From positions 10,850,001-10,914,000 of the forward strand of contig OX442319.1 of the NCBI GenBank assembly GCA_949358305.1: a DNA stretch of 64,000 nucleotides. The letters are read 5' to 3'. The notes beneath the pieces were generated by a model. It was not told the DNA's origin. It did no database searches and saw nothing but the letters and a program-made list of their open reading frames with translations. Position numbers and translations under genes: made by a program. Every line of letters starts with the position of its first letter. The first letter of the stretch is position 1. Source of the DNA: Strigamia acuminata. Taxonomy: Eukaryota > Arthropoda > Chilopoda > Geophilomorpha > Linotaeniidae. Of the stretch, positions 34,615 through 44,956 are shown piece after piece.

Positions 34615-35262
34615 TAAAAAAGTCCCCATTTTGTTTTCTACGAATGTGCGAGAAAGAAAAAGTATGAGAGTGTTGTCTTAGCGTACTTAAATCTCGATGT
34701 ATCCAACCTTGAAGCACGTTTCTCTGCTTTTCTGATTCCTCCGAATGTGTGTCCTTCGAGATCACAATTGAATTTAATCATTGTATAACAGATGTAACAA
34801 ACAATTGTTAGTTATTGGTGCTTTCAAATGATATTTTTACCCATCTGGTCTTTACCATGACCTCTTAAGCTTTGCATCCCACAATGCCACTGTGAGAGTT
34901 CATATTTTAAACCAAATCCTTCATTTAACACATGAATTCTAATAGCAGCCGAGTCAAACTGATCCCTTTTATCCATCTTGCTTATTGACCAACTTTCTAA
35001 ACAGTTTATACCTCTTAAAGAAGAATTCGTGGCAAATGGCCAATAGGTGCATTCAAAACATTATCCTTAAATTTTTTTCGCCGACATTTACCAAGATTTT
35101 CCACCTTACCTTTTCTAAGTCATTAGAACCTGTTCTTTAAACAAAAACTATTGCCAACCAGTTCATACAAGCAAACTGCTAGACCAGTGGTTCTCATAGT
35201 GTGCGCCACGAAATATTCCTTTAGACATCAAATTCAAAAATAATGCAAAATTTATAGAAATA

Positions 35263-35431
35263 CGGTCAAAACTCTTTATAACGAATCGCGATATAACGAA
35301 TTATCGATATAACAAATACCTAAAAATGGCTGGTTTGGTTGACTGGCCATAGAACACCATGTTAAAATTTTTCGATATAACGAATCGATTTTTTCGGGTC
35401 CCTTGCGATTTGTTATAAAGAGTTTCGACTG
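35263..35431. mobile_element. pogo/Tigger-like MITE
   Basis: Termini CGGTCAAAACTCTTTATAAC and GTTATAAAGAGTTTCGACTG are inverted repeats, with TA on both sides (35261-35262 and 35432-35433). The TCGAAACTCTTTATAACG terminus with repeated ATATAACGAAT words is typical of pogo-group MITEs. Confidence 0.8.
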
Positions 35432-35989
35432 TAATTCAAATTAATTGATCCCATCAAAAGCAAAAAATCTTCCACTTGAAAATAAAATTGTTTGATGAAA
35501 GATTCAATAATTGTTGCAACATCAAGGTCTGTTGTTTTTAGTTGATAGTTTGATTGGTGGTCACACTTTGTGTATGCTCAGTTTGAACTGTTACCGAAGA
35601 GCGATGAGGATTCATAAAGCAAGTAGAAATGGCTTCAATCTTTTCCATTTTGAATGCACCTATGTTTGTATTGAATGCATTTGGCATAACCAGTGGCATA
35701 TTCAGCACTGGGCATGGCCTTTTTGTTATGGATGCAAGTTTACAGACAATCCTAATATATTTGGTAGTCAATATTACAATTTTGTTAGCGTACAACCGAA
35801 CTGTCTGAAGAATGCCACTCAAGCTAAAATTTCCAACTTTTAATTGGACTTTAAAATTTGTAATGCTTCTACTCCTACGTTGGTAATGCTTTAAACAAAT
35901 GAGTGATAAAATAAAGCTAAGAGTTAAACGAACATAAAAATAGATATTATTTATGTAGAATATAATATTGTGAACTATCTCGATTGGTA

Positions 35990-36075
35990 CAAGACAGGGC
36001 TGGACAGGGAACAAATTTAGTACCGGGAAATCTGGATAGGTTGTCACGGGCCATCGGGAAATTCCCGTATTTCAT
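35990..36075. mobile_element. hAT MITE fragment (same family as 19279)
   Basis: Left-end sequence AGGGCTGGACAGGGAACAAA with TTTAGTACCGGGAAATCTGG, then CGGGAAATTCCCG. No right terminus. Confidence 0.55.
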
Positions 36076-37164
36076 CGAATAAGAGTCGCCCTCGTTTAAG
36101 AGCTGTGGCTGAGACACCAAAAATAATATATTTTTGCAAAAATACGCTATTCTTTTCGTATTTAACTCCAAGAACGGTGAACATGTGCTTTGTTCGTTAT
36201 ATTCCCTGCTCAGTTTGTGCTCACCGGGCCTTAACCGAGTTAAAAAAGAAAAGATATCAGTCGCCTTTTGCCCCTAGTCGTGAGATAAGTTGCGTAGTAC
36301 AAATTTGATGGCGCTCTACAACTTTGTAATTGGAAATTTTGCTCTATATCGACCAGTTAACGAGTTAGCGAATGAAAACTGCATTGTTGCATGTCTGGCA
36401 TAAAATTTGATTACACTATTGGATCCGTCATCCCTACTTTGCTGTAGGCTAGTCTGCTTAGTTTTTTGAAAAATCATATACTTATTCTGGAAATTGATCG
36501 TAACGTCTTAAACGAACCACACTGTATATGAACACTCGTAAAGACTCTATAGGAGGCGCCTGGCACTGCTTTTTGCTGCCTCTTTGTTGATTGCCTCCTT
36601 GGTCAACAATAGCTGGAACAAATAATTGTTCCGCTTGAAATATAGAAAGTGGTAGATACGTGCTGAATATATGGGATTGTTCTATCTGTATTGTGCATGT
36701 GCAACGAATAAATTGGTTTCCGACATTCAATTTGAATTTATTTTATGTAGAGATGGTTCTAAAAATATTGCTCAGGAGAAAATGCTGTTTTTAATAGATG
36801 TCTATATAGAATTAGAGAATTTTTTAACAGTTATGATCATTTAAGGTGCACTTTTTTCTCATGCAGCGGCATCCTCAACGATGTTGTAATCATTTTCTTA
36901 ATAAAGCATTTTTTGCTGACAAACATTACCAATCAGAGATTGGATAGTCACATTTCCGATTGTGTGAGATTTTGAAGAGAAATAAAAACATTTTTGTATG
37001 TAAATAGTAGTTTTGATTGACATTTTACATTTTACACTTGTACGGTATAGGTGCAGTGATGAGTAACAATTGAACTATGATAATTATTTGTGATTGATGT
37101 TATTGTTAGAGCACTTTTTCTAACGTCATCGTAGTGGTTGTTAGGGAAACTGTATCTAAACAAC

Positions 37165-37640
37165 ATGTCGGCGATTGACGAAAGCTGTGAAGCGACTCAT
37201 CTTCGCGATTTCGACGCGGAAACCTTTGAGAATAATGGCGTTTTAAATAAAATAATAAGAGTATATGAAATAAACAATTATTCCATTTATTATATCTGAT
37301 ATTTATCTAAAAATAGCTACAAAATGTTTGATTTTCTGCTAAAAAATGAAATTTTAGACGAAGAAATTGAATTTTTCAATAAAAAAATTAAATTTTAGTG
37401 AATAATTGAATAATTTAATGAAAGAATTGAAGACTTCAATGAGATTTTGAATAATTTAATGAAAGAAATTGAAATATTCTCTACAAACATTTGCATTTGC
37501 ATTTATTTATTTATTATTTTGTATTTTTTTAGTCGATTTTATACAAATACAGCGGCGCTCCGTCACCTAGAAAATCTTAAATTCAAAGAAAAAGAAATGT
37601 TTAATAGTGACGACAAAGTATTACGATTAAATCGAAAACA
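37165..37640 (+). pseudogene. FOP/CEP43 copy A, relic of exons 1 and 5
   Basis: Exon 1 (37165-37260) still reads MSAIDESCEATHLRDF...ENNGVLNKI, like copy C but with E-L to H-L and V-A-Q to D-A-E changes and a 3-bp insertion. Exons 2-4 are deleted. A relic of exon 5 (from 37533, TCGATT-TACAA-TACA start, ending near AAATGTTTAATAGTGACGA) is shortened and has an in-frame stop. The upstream promoter words (X-box 37137-37150 and a CRE-like TAACGTCA) are conserved. The relic is cut by the solo LTR at 37666. Confidence 0.85.
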
Positions 37641-37665
37641 ACACACAAATATTTACAAGTACAAT

Positions 37666-38503
37666 TGTTGTGATCCTGAGATCACAAGAAGTGATTTAAA
37701 TATAAATTACCGAATAAATAATAGTTTGTTCTTATACAAAGATCTGCTTTTATTATTTATTATGATTAGCCCAACTAATCTACCAATTTCTGCGAAACCT
37801 CTCATGTGATTGGCGAATTTGCATAATCTGCAATTATGTAATTTCCGGTTCCGGTCCGTAATTTGCTTATAAAAGGCCGAAACAAACCGGAAGTTACAAG
37901 TTACAATTTACAACAGAGATCAAAGATCAAGCAGTATTTCCAATACCGGAGTGACCGAGGACCGATGCCAGTCGAGGTAAAGAATTGTATGCGATACCGA
38001 ATAATATCGTGGCAAAACCACGATTGTTACATTCCACGATCCGGTTGTGTGTTAGTAAAACGAAATCTCGTTGTACGCCGGAAACGCTGTAAAATAACAG
38101 TAGTTGTGCGCGTGCTTCAGACTACGTGGAATTATCCGAAAATAGGGTTATCGTACGTAAACCGGAGTTATCCTGTGCAGATTTATTAGACTTATCTAGT
38201 CGCTTAATAATTCATTTCGAATTAGTAATATAAACAGAATTATCATTCGAAATTAACTTAAATTCCTTTTAACCCTAGTCTTAAAATAACAGACCAGATT
38301 TAAGCCTAAAACAATTCACTCGTGTCCGCAAGAATACGACCCGAGACCAACAATATAATTAGTATTAATATTAGAATTATTTGTAAAACATTAGATTTAA
38401 ATAAAACATTGTAATTACATTTATACAAGTGTTTTCATATTTATTAATCGGTAATCTAGAAACAGTTTTTGCTCAATTTTGTTACCAAAATGTGATATCA
38501 CAA
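37666..38503 (+). mobile_element. Solo LTR, gypsy family related to the full element
   Basis: Starts TGTTGTGATCCTGAGATCACA and ends TGTGATATCACA. Shared words with the complete LTR (52517-53147), in the same order: TGT-GTGAT...ATCAC at the start, TTGCATAATC/TTTCCGGTT, GAGGACCGATGCC and CCGAGACCAACA. TATAAAAGG near 37871 and AATAAAACA near 38401 fit a U3-R structure. No internal region. It separates FOP copy A from duplicated RNF34 intron 3 sequence, so it marks the older duplication junction; no target duplication is visible. Confidence 0.72.
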
Positions 38504-38567
38504 AATCTCCCTCCCGTAATCACCGCCTTGTTTCTTTCTAATGCCATTCGTTGTTTCTTCATTGCAG

Positions 38568-39271
38568 ATTGGTAGGAAGTTATGTGCTACGCCTGATTTA
38601 CTTTCACTGGATGTTGATGAGCTGAGTATCAAACAATTAAAAGACATTCTTCGTGGCAGTTTTGTAACTTACCGCGGTTGCTGCGAAAAGAGGGAACTCG
38701 TAGAAAAAGTAAAAAGGCTACAAGCAGACGCCAAGAAAAATCACGCCAAAGGTGTGTACAAAATAATAAATCTAAAAAGCTGCATGAAAAATGATTAAAT
38801 ACCGTATTTTGCGGACCACAAGACGCATAGAAAAATGGTCTTTGATTTTACTGATTTTCTTGATTTCTGGACACCGGAAGTGATGATTTTTACGTCATCA
38901 AATGAAAATCGGATTATCTGATATCCGATTTATATAAATCAAGAAAATCAAGTTGATTTTCAGCCATTAAAGCTCAATTTTTGAACACCATGTTGGTTTT
39001 AAGTTGGTCGTCGTAATTTTAATTCAATTATTTTAGTGCAGCTTAGCTTAGGTGTTACGATGACGGCGTAATCTCATTTTTGATGTTTATTGCAGATATC
39101 GAAGAGATTCCAGAAGATGATGTTTGCAAAATCTGTATGGATGCGCCCATAGATTGTGTTTTGCTGGAATGTGGTCATATGTTGTCGTGCACGAAATGTG
39201 GGCACTTGTTGAACGAATGTCCTATTTGTCGCCAGTGTGTTGTACGCGTGGTGCACACTTTTCGTGCGTGA
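38568..39271 (+). CDS. Duplicated RNF34 3' exons (SAP-like + RING)
   Basis: Two exons, 38568-38751 and 39096-39271, copy exons 4 and 5 of the RNF34 gene with the same phases (0 then 1). They read [34 protein letters not shown], then [14 protein letters not shown] and the full C3HC4 RING to [10 protein letters not shown]. Most changes are conservative and all zinc ligands are kept. Exons 1-3 are absent, so there is no own start. The acceptor at 38567 is intact and could serve as an alternative 3' end for RNF34 exon 3 (donor at 30872), or this is a slowly decaying fragment. The homology extends upstream into intron 3 to about 38503. Confidence 0.82.
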
Positions 39272-39371
39272 TATGAACAATTATATATAAGAGAAGTAAA
39301 TGTTTGATTTGTGTACAAACAATGTGTGATTTATATTTATACATTTACTCCATTGGAGTGTTTGAATTTAA

Positions 39372-39402
<31 letters not shown>

Positions 39403-41351
39403 ATATTTGTTTGCTTTGACGACGACGGAGAAAGTGTAATGTGTTAGATTCACTCTACAAATAGGTAGTTATTTTTCTACATGTTTGCAATTTATGCTCT
39501 CTTGGTCTATTTTTCTGAACAAATCAAATTATTTTTGGAATTATTTGTTTGAAATTTTGTGAAATTGTTTCAAAAGTTTTAAAAAAATAAAAATAAATGT
39601 TTATTTTCGAGTAAAGTTGGTGAATTACTAGCGAAAAATAGCAGAAAAAAAGAAAAACAACGAAACAAATGGTTTTAAATTGCAAATAATTGCGATATTT
39701 TCGAGTATTTCTTATTTATACTTCAGTCGTAGTTCTTTTAAGAGTTAGGTTGAAATAACGTACGTATTTGTGATTGATGGTATTGTTTGAGCACTTTTGT
39801 GACGTCATCGTATTGGTTGTTAGGGAAACTACATCTAAACAACATGTCGGCGATTGACGAGGGCTGTGAAGACACAGAACTACGCGATTTAGTCGCGCAA
39901 ACCCTCGAAAATAATGGCGTCTTAAATAAAATAAGGGTACGTAAAAAAGCAAACTAATAACAATAAATAATCTTGTCATTTCAGTGTTTGTATTTTCTCG
40001 TTTCAGGCGCAACTGAGGGCGAGTGTGTTCCTGGCGATAGAGGACCAACCGTCAAATGAAGTAAAACTGGAAAATAAAATATTAAAAATATGTATATTTT
40101 GAATTTCAATAATTTCAGAACAAATGTCAGTTGATTAATAAGGAGTTGAAGGCATTTGTTAGCACTCACGACGGTATTTTTTTCTTTTAAATTGTTTTTA
40201 TTGGTTTAATTTTAGACACTTAATTTTATTTTTATTTTCTGTTTAGGTCAAACAGTTGCGTGTTTGATTCGCGAATTCCTAGAATATTTTAATTTGGAGT
40301 TTACTCAATCAGTTTTTACACCGGAAACCGAAGAAGTATTGATATTTCGATGTTAAAAATAGCAACTAAAATGTTTGTTTAACTGCTAAATACAAAATTT
40401 AAAAAAAAAATAGATTTCTGTTGTACAAAGTACGAGATATGAATTAGAATTAAATTATTACTTGCAAAATTAAGTTTTTATTGTGGAAAATTGAATTTTT
40501 GTATTTAAAATTGCATTTTATTTGTGTAAAAATCGAATTTTTCAATGAAATGTTTCAATTTTTATTGAAAAAATTGAAATTTTCGTTCTAAAAATTGCAT
40601 TTTAACCAATTGATTGATTATTTTGTAATTTTAGTCGATTCAGTACAATTACAATGGCAGAGAAAGACTCCTGGAAGAATTGGGATTTGATAAATCGAAG
40701 CCAACTAACGCGCCTGTTCTCCTCCAAGTGTTGCATCAGTCGCAAACAAGCAGCGCGCCCGCACAACTGTCACCAAGAAACATCTCAAACTCGAGAGAAA
40801 TGTTTAATAGTCACGATAAAGTATTAACACTCGATTAAAATGATATTTTGTCCCCAAAAAAATTGAAAATTACCCACAAATGTCTAAAAATACAAAATTT
40901 TCATAAATTTAATCGGAATTTTTGTTTTAAATGTCGAATTTTTTTTATTTCTTGGTAATTTTTGCCTTTTTTTATATTTAGAAATCAGAAAATTTATAAT
41001 TTTTTAATTTTTTATTATTAATCAATATTGTTTCAGGATAAGAATGGAAAAATCGATAAGGAATCCGCTTCCGAATTGTTTATGGACATGTTTCCAAACT
41101 TCCGGCGGTAATCCGATGCGAATTTTCGTGTTTTAAACGCTCTCCGATTGCAATCGGTTATTCATTTCGCAGGAGTTTGATCGACCGATTTATTTTGGAC
41201 GAATACCAAACAATGGAGAAAGATTTCAACGCCGAGATCAATCTAGACGAGTTTTGTACAATTTACAAAAATTTGTTTTCCATTTGCCAAAGTGTCACGC
41301 TTCACGATAAATCACTCTTCGTTCCGGCCGGCAAATTACTAAAATCCAAAA
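39234..41351 (+). repeat. 2.1-kb direct repeat, left copy
   Basis: Matches 53148-55265 at a constant offset of 13914 bp with no net gap; every stretch I compared is identical. It runs from the middle of the duplicated RING exon through the spacer into FOP exon 7. It lies directly left of the LTR element. Confidence 0.93.
39800..39829 (+). promoter_or_regulatory. CRE and X-box upstream of FOP copy B
   Basis: TGACGTCA (39800-39807) and GTTGTTAGGGAAAC (39816-39829). The latter fits the RFX X-box pattern RYYNYY-N2-RRNRAC exactly and ends 14 bp before the ATG. Same as 53714-53743. Confidence 0.65.
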
Positions 41352-41392
41352 ATCCAAAAATCCAAAAATCCAAAAATCCAAAAATCACCTGA
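39844..41392 (+). CDS. FOP/CEP43 copy B, 3'-truncated by LTR element
   Basis: Exons 39844-39936, 40007-40060, 40119-40173, 40247-40335, 40635-40820, 41037-41107 and 41173-41392. Seven exons match copy C until KLLKSK, then the frame runs through a short CCAAAAAT tandem tract and stops at TGA (41390-41392), already inside the 5' LTR. It would give about 255 aa with the LisH-type dimerisation region and EF-hand-like pair but without the C-terminal acidic SIGEEIEED part. It could be expressed from its own intact promoter; otherwise it is a recent pseudogene or an assembly duplicate. Confidence 0.82.
41352..41383. repeat. Junction tract between FOP copy B and the 5' LTR
   Basis: Four to five copies of AAATCCAAA lie exactly at the breakpoint, where copy C has the motif once. 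The LTR then begins at its 15th base (ATCACCTGAAG), so the first 14 bases of the 5' LTR are missing. This looks like end-joining with templated repeats, or an assembly scar. Confidence 0.8.
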
Positions 41393-42000
41393 AGAAGTAA
41401 TTAGCGGTGATTATTGTGTTACTAATTCTCGCCACTAGAGCGCGCTAGAAATACAGACTAGACTGACTAGTCTCGTGTTTCTGCGAACCTGCATAATCAG
41501 AAGGATTTGCATATGACGTCATTTCCGGTTAACATATAACGTTAGCGCTTGACCGGAAACGATACTACAGTTACCACATTTCAGCAAGAGCACCATTTAC
41601 CTCACCTTTCAGGCCGTTTCACGGATTGATCGAGGACCGGTGCCCGCTGACCATTTCAACTGTACAACAGCCACATTTATTTAGCGTAGCCAATCTACGC
41701 TAGAATAAATATTCGAACGATATTCGTTTAATTCGCACGAGAAAGCGAATTCTCGCGTGTTCATAATAACACGTGGAAATACCCTAGACAACAAACATAG
41801 ACCACGCGTAGGACTAAACAATTGGATCCGCCATTGTTTAGCGGCAACTCGTATTCGCAGCCGAATCCGAGGACCAACACAGGAAACATCTTGACTTATA
41901 TTTGTATTAGTAAGCGTGTTTTAATAAAGCAGTATTTGAAATATATTGTATTCCCGAGTGTATTATTTATTATCTTTAACCACAAAGTCGAATCACGACA
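41384..42000 (+). repeat. 5' LTR (first 14 bp missing)
   Basis: Equals 52531-53147 at a constant offset of 11147. Ends ...AATCACGACA. AATAAA lies near 41923. Confidence 0.93.
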
Positions 42001-42002
42001 CG

Positions 42003-42020
42003 TGGGGGCCTGTCCGGGAT
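42003..42020 (+). promoter_or_regulatory. Primer-binding site, tRNA-Pro-like
   Basis: TGGGGGCCTGTCCGGGAT starts 2 bp after the LTR. It differs at two of 18 bases from the tRNA-Pro primer site known from murine leukaemia viruses, so a proline tRNA is the likely primer. Confidence 0.65.
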
Positions 42021-42092
42021 AGATTTGCTAACCTTAAGACAATACTTTAAATAATAACCGGGATCTTTCGATCGATCATTATATCGTAAGAA

Positions 42093-44939
42093 ATGACAAA
42101 AACTACCGCAGAAGATAGAAAAAGGCGTAACGACGAAAAGGATAGAAAAGAAGCCGAAGAAATCGAACGCCAAAAAGCGGGAGAAGCGAACCACGTGGAA
42201 CCAGAAGTCGAGACTAACTCGACTAAAGTTTCAACGGAATCATCAAGTGAAAGCCTTCCCCTTGCAAGACAACTTCCGTTTACGGGAGGCGAATTCGAAG
42301 GATCAGGAAGCTCTCACGAAGAAAACGGACTAAATAAATCGTTCGAAAACCCTCGATTCGGATTGAAAAGCCCAAGACCTGTCGAAAAGGATCCCAGTGA
42401 AATGGATCTAATGACTCTTCTAAATAAAGCGGCAAACACAAGTGCCGCAATGATCAACGAGGCTGCCCGCGCAGACCAAGCAAGAACAGTCGCGTTAGAG
42501 AAGAAGAAAAACGAATTGATGGAAGATTTAGCCAGAGAGCATCGCGAGAAATTAGCTGCCATGGAACAGAGCTTGGCACAAGAACACCAAGCTAAACAAA
42601 TGGCACTGGAGCGCGAGCTGGCTCGAGAATTGCTCGCGAAGCAGAAAATAATCGAACGAGAAATGGCAAAGGACTGCCAGATCCGGCCGCCAAGCAACGG
42701 GTTAAGCCAGCATTCGGAGCCAAACTCCGTACAGAGCTCCCCAGAACGGTCTCACACAGCTAAGGAGCTGGTAGCCAAAGCAATAGAAGTAACTCGGGTA
42801 GCTTGCGCACACGGCATCGAGATCGACCAGGACAAGGATCCCTACGCAGAGCTAAGCCGAGTAATCGACCTAGTAAATCAGAGGACTGAAAAACGATCGG
42901 CAGATAACACGGCCAGACGCGGAGAGAAACGACGTCGGGTCGGAGCAGATCGACAACAGTCCGAGACAGGCGGCGAAGCAACGTCAGACAGCGAAAGTAT
43001 CGACTCTCAAGCATCTCACGGCAGTATCCGAGTCAACGGACTAGATAGCATCTTGAACGAATCGGACGAAGTCAAAGGAGAACTGTACGAGGCGTTTATA
43101 CAAGATAGGAGGAATAATCAGGGCGCGCAATCATGGGCAATAAAAAACTCATTCGCAATGAAAACTGGCCAAACCAGTAATAACAACCCAGGCGACCCTA
43201 ACGCAGAACTAATCAGATGTATAAATCAGAAGAATCAAATACGCAACGAAGTAGGTCAAAATAAACTGGCCATGCCGACGCTCGAGGAGATTAACGCAGT
43301 TAAAAATCACCTCGAAAAGAAACACGCCGCCGAAGCGTATGCTGGGAGAGATTCCTACGTTTTTATCAAAAAAACGAACGAAGGCCTCACGGGGACCCGA
43401 CTGGACGATCTGATACCGCCCGGAACAAAGTTGAGCCAAACCTCCGCTCCAGAGAAAGCGAACCCAGATAACTCAACCATAGCGCAAGACCTCACGAATA
43501 ACCCGAACACCGCGGGATCATCAGGGAAAACGTCGTTCCAACACAATCAGTTCGGACTGACGGGCAACGGTACGCATTACCCAAGCCTCCCTTCCGACAA
43601 TCCACGATCATCACCGCTGCTTAGTGAGACTGACTCGCTAAGCAACCAACTACGGACGATGAGAGACGAACTCCTTCAGGCCATGGACCAAAAGCTTCAA
43701 CAAAGCCGTGGCCAAGAGACCGAGGAGGACGATCGAAGCGAAGGATTGTTGAAACGTTACTCCGCAGACCGATGGCTGTATTCTCGCAAGGATAACAACA
43801 TCAAGTGGACGACCCTGAGACTAATTAAGTTCGACGGATCCTGGAACGCCGGCAACTTGTTTTTGGACGAAGTCGCCCTGACGATTAATCGCTTAGGAGC
43901 GGAACCCGACGAAATGGTTGCACGCGGAATACCAGAAATGCTGATCAACCGGGCCCGAAACTGGTACGCTGATGTCCAACCCCGAAACTGGGAAGATTTC
44001 GTCATAAAGTTCCACAATCAATATGGCGAGACGAGCCAAGAGATCCAGAAAAGAGTAAGCTCTATGAAGCAAGCTCCCGGGGAAACTCTGAGGGAATACG
44101 TACAACGAGCCGACAGCCTGTTCCGTGAAATGGACAAACCATTTGACCAACACGCTCAGAAAGCTCTCTTCGAACAAGGACTAAACGAAACCGCAACCAA
44201 AGTCCTACGAGAAATGAACGCTCCTAAGGGGGATAATTTCAAAGCCATCCTAGCTTTCGTCGAGAAGAAACACACCGAAGTAAATGCTCGGTATAACGAA
44301 AATCTGACAAAAGAAGAGCGAGCTCTAGGAGTGGCCCGACAGCAACGAATACAGGAGCGCAGCATAGACTCCACTAAGCTGCTCCAATCGCGAAATTATC
44401 TAAACGGAAGTATAGAGCCACTCCCCTCAAAGAAAAACCAACAAGCTTCTAACCCTTTACCACCTCCGAGTAAGGCCTATCGCACGCAAACTAACGCCGC
44501 CGAGGAAAAGTCGGAAGACGAAGTAAGCGAAGACTCTGAGCAATTCTCGGAAAGCGATGAGGCTGACGAAGGTATCAACGATGTGGTACACGCAAACATG
44601 GGGAAGGAACTGGCGCCCAGCTACCGACCTCAGATGAAGTCCAGAAAATCGGAACACCACAACCCGAAAACAGAGGCGACTTCCGAGAAGAAGGACTACC
44701 CCAAAAAACCTTTTGAGCGGGAGGGAAAGAAAAAAAGCCCTTGTAATTTCTGTAACGAAGACGGCCACTGGCGTCAGGCCTGCCCAAAACTGGCAAAGAA
44801 AAAAGCCGACGACAAGGCCGCAGAGCGTGAGGAGCTAGTGAAATTGCTCGCGAAGGAACAAGACAAAATCTTGAAGGAACTCACCGCCAAACTCGACAGT
44901 ATGACAAAAAACTGGAACTCGCGGGCGGAACAAAAGTGA
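42093..44939 (+). CDS. gag: Gag polyprotein
   Basis: 948 aa. The long N-terminal third is charged and coiled-coil-like (MEDLAREHREKLAAMEQ region, about residues 130-200). A retrotransposon capsid domain follows at about 555-740 (IKFDGSWNAGNLFLDEVAL, NWEDFVIKFHNQYG, SMKQAPGETLREYVQRA, ALFEQGL). An acidic linker comes next, then one CCHC zinc knuckle near residue 884 (CNFCNEDGHWRQAC). The last 40 residues are Lys/Glu-rich. Gag assembles the virus-like particle and packages element RNA. It ends at TGA 44937-44939, overlapping the pol frame, which is -1 relative to gag. Confidence 0.93.
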   Translation: MTKTTAEDRKRRNDEKDRKEAEEIERQKAGEANHVEPEVETNSTKVSTESSSESLPLARQLPFTGGEFEGSGSSHEENGLNKSFENPRFGLKSPRPVEKDPSEMDLMTLLNKAANTSAAMINEAARADQARTVALEKKKNELMEDLAREHREKLAAMEQSLAQEHQAKQMALERELARELLAKQKIIEREMAKDCQIRPPSNGLSQHSEPNSVQSSPERSHTAKELVAKAIEVTRVACAHGIEIDQDKDPYAELSRVIDLVNQRTEKRSADNTARRGEKRRRVGADRQQSETGGEATSDSESIDSQASHGSIRVNGLDSILNESDEVKGELYEAFIQDRRNNQGAQSWAIKNSFAMKTGQTSNNNPGDPNAELIRCINQKNQIRNEVGQNKLAMPTLEEINAVKNHLEKKHAAEAYAGRDSYVFIKKTNEGLTGTRLDDLIPPGTKLSQTSAPEKANPDNSTIAQDLTNNPNTAGSSGKTSFQHNQFGLTGNGTHYPSLPSDNPRSSPLLSETDSLSNQLRTMRDELLQAMDQKLQQSRGQETEEDDRSEGLLKRYSADRWLYSRKDNNIKWTTLRLIKFDGSWNAGNLFLDEVALTINRLGAEPDEMVARGIPEMLINRARNWYADVQPRNWEDFVIKFHNQYGETSQEIQKRVSSMKQAPGETLREYVQRADSLFREMDKPFDQHAQKALFEQGLNETATKVLREMNAPKGDNFKAILAFVEKKHTEVNARYNENLTKEERALGVARQQRIQERSIDSTKLLQSRNYLNGSIEPLPSKKNQQASNPLPPPSKAYRTQTNAAEEKSEDEVSEDSEQFSESDEADEGINDVVHANMGKELAPSYRPQMKSRKSEHHNPKTEATSEKKDYPKKPFEREGKKKSPCNFCNEDGHWRQACPKLAKKKADDKAAEREELVKLLAKEQDKILKELTAKLDSMTKNWNSRAEQK

Positions 44940-44956
44940 TTCCACATCCGCTCGCG
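44906..44956 (+). other. -1 programmed ribosomal frameshift signal (gag-pol)
   Basis: The slippery heptamer A-AAA-AAC (44906-44912) is in the gag frame as X-XXY-YYZ, 24 bases before the gag stop. Seven bases later a 9-bp stem pairs CGCGGGCGG (44920-44928) with CCGCTCGCG (44948-44956), one G-U pair, loop 19 nt. After slipping, the frame continues into pol without a stop. Spacer and stem fit canonical frameshift elements. Confidence 0.88.

Larger units (their letters stand above)
33046..37136. other. RNF34-FOP(A) intergenic region, repeat-rich
   Basis: 33046-33260 is RNF34 3' flank, clearly homologous to 39272-39540 (words TGATATGAACAATTATATA, TTATTTTTCTACATGTTTGC). The remainder holds mobile fragments: a hAT-like end at about 33453 (CAGTTGTTCCCAAAC), MITEs at 33564, 34524 and 35263, a hAT end at about 35186 (CAGTGGTTCTCA) and a fragment at 35990-36075. 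No gene supported. In the duplicate (39272-39780) this interval is only 0.55 kb, so about 3.5 kb was inserted here or deleted there. Confidence 0.6.
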
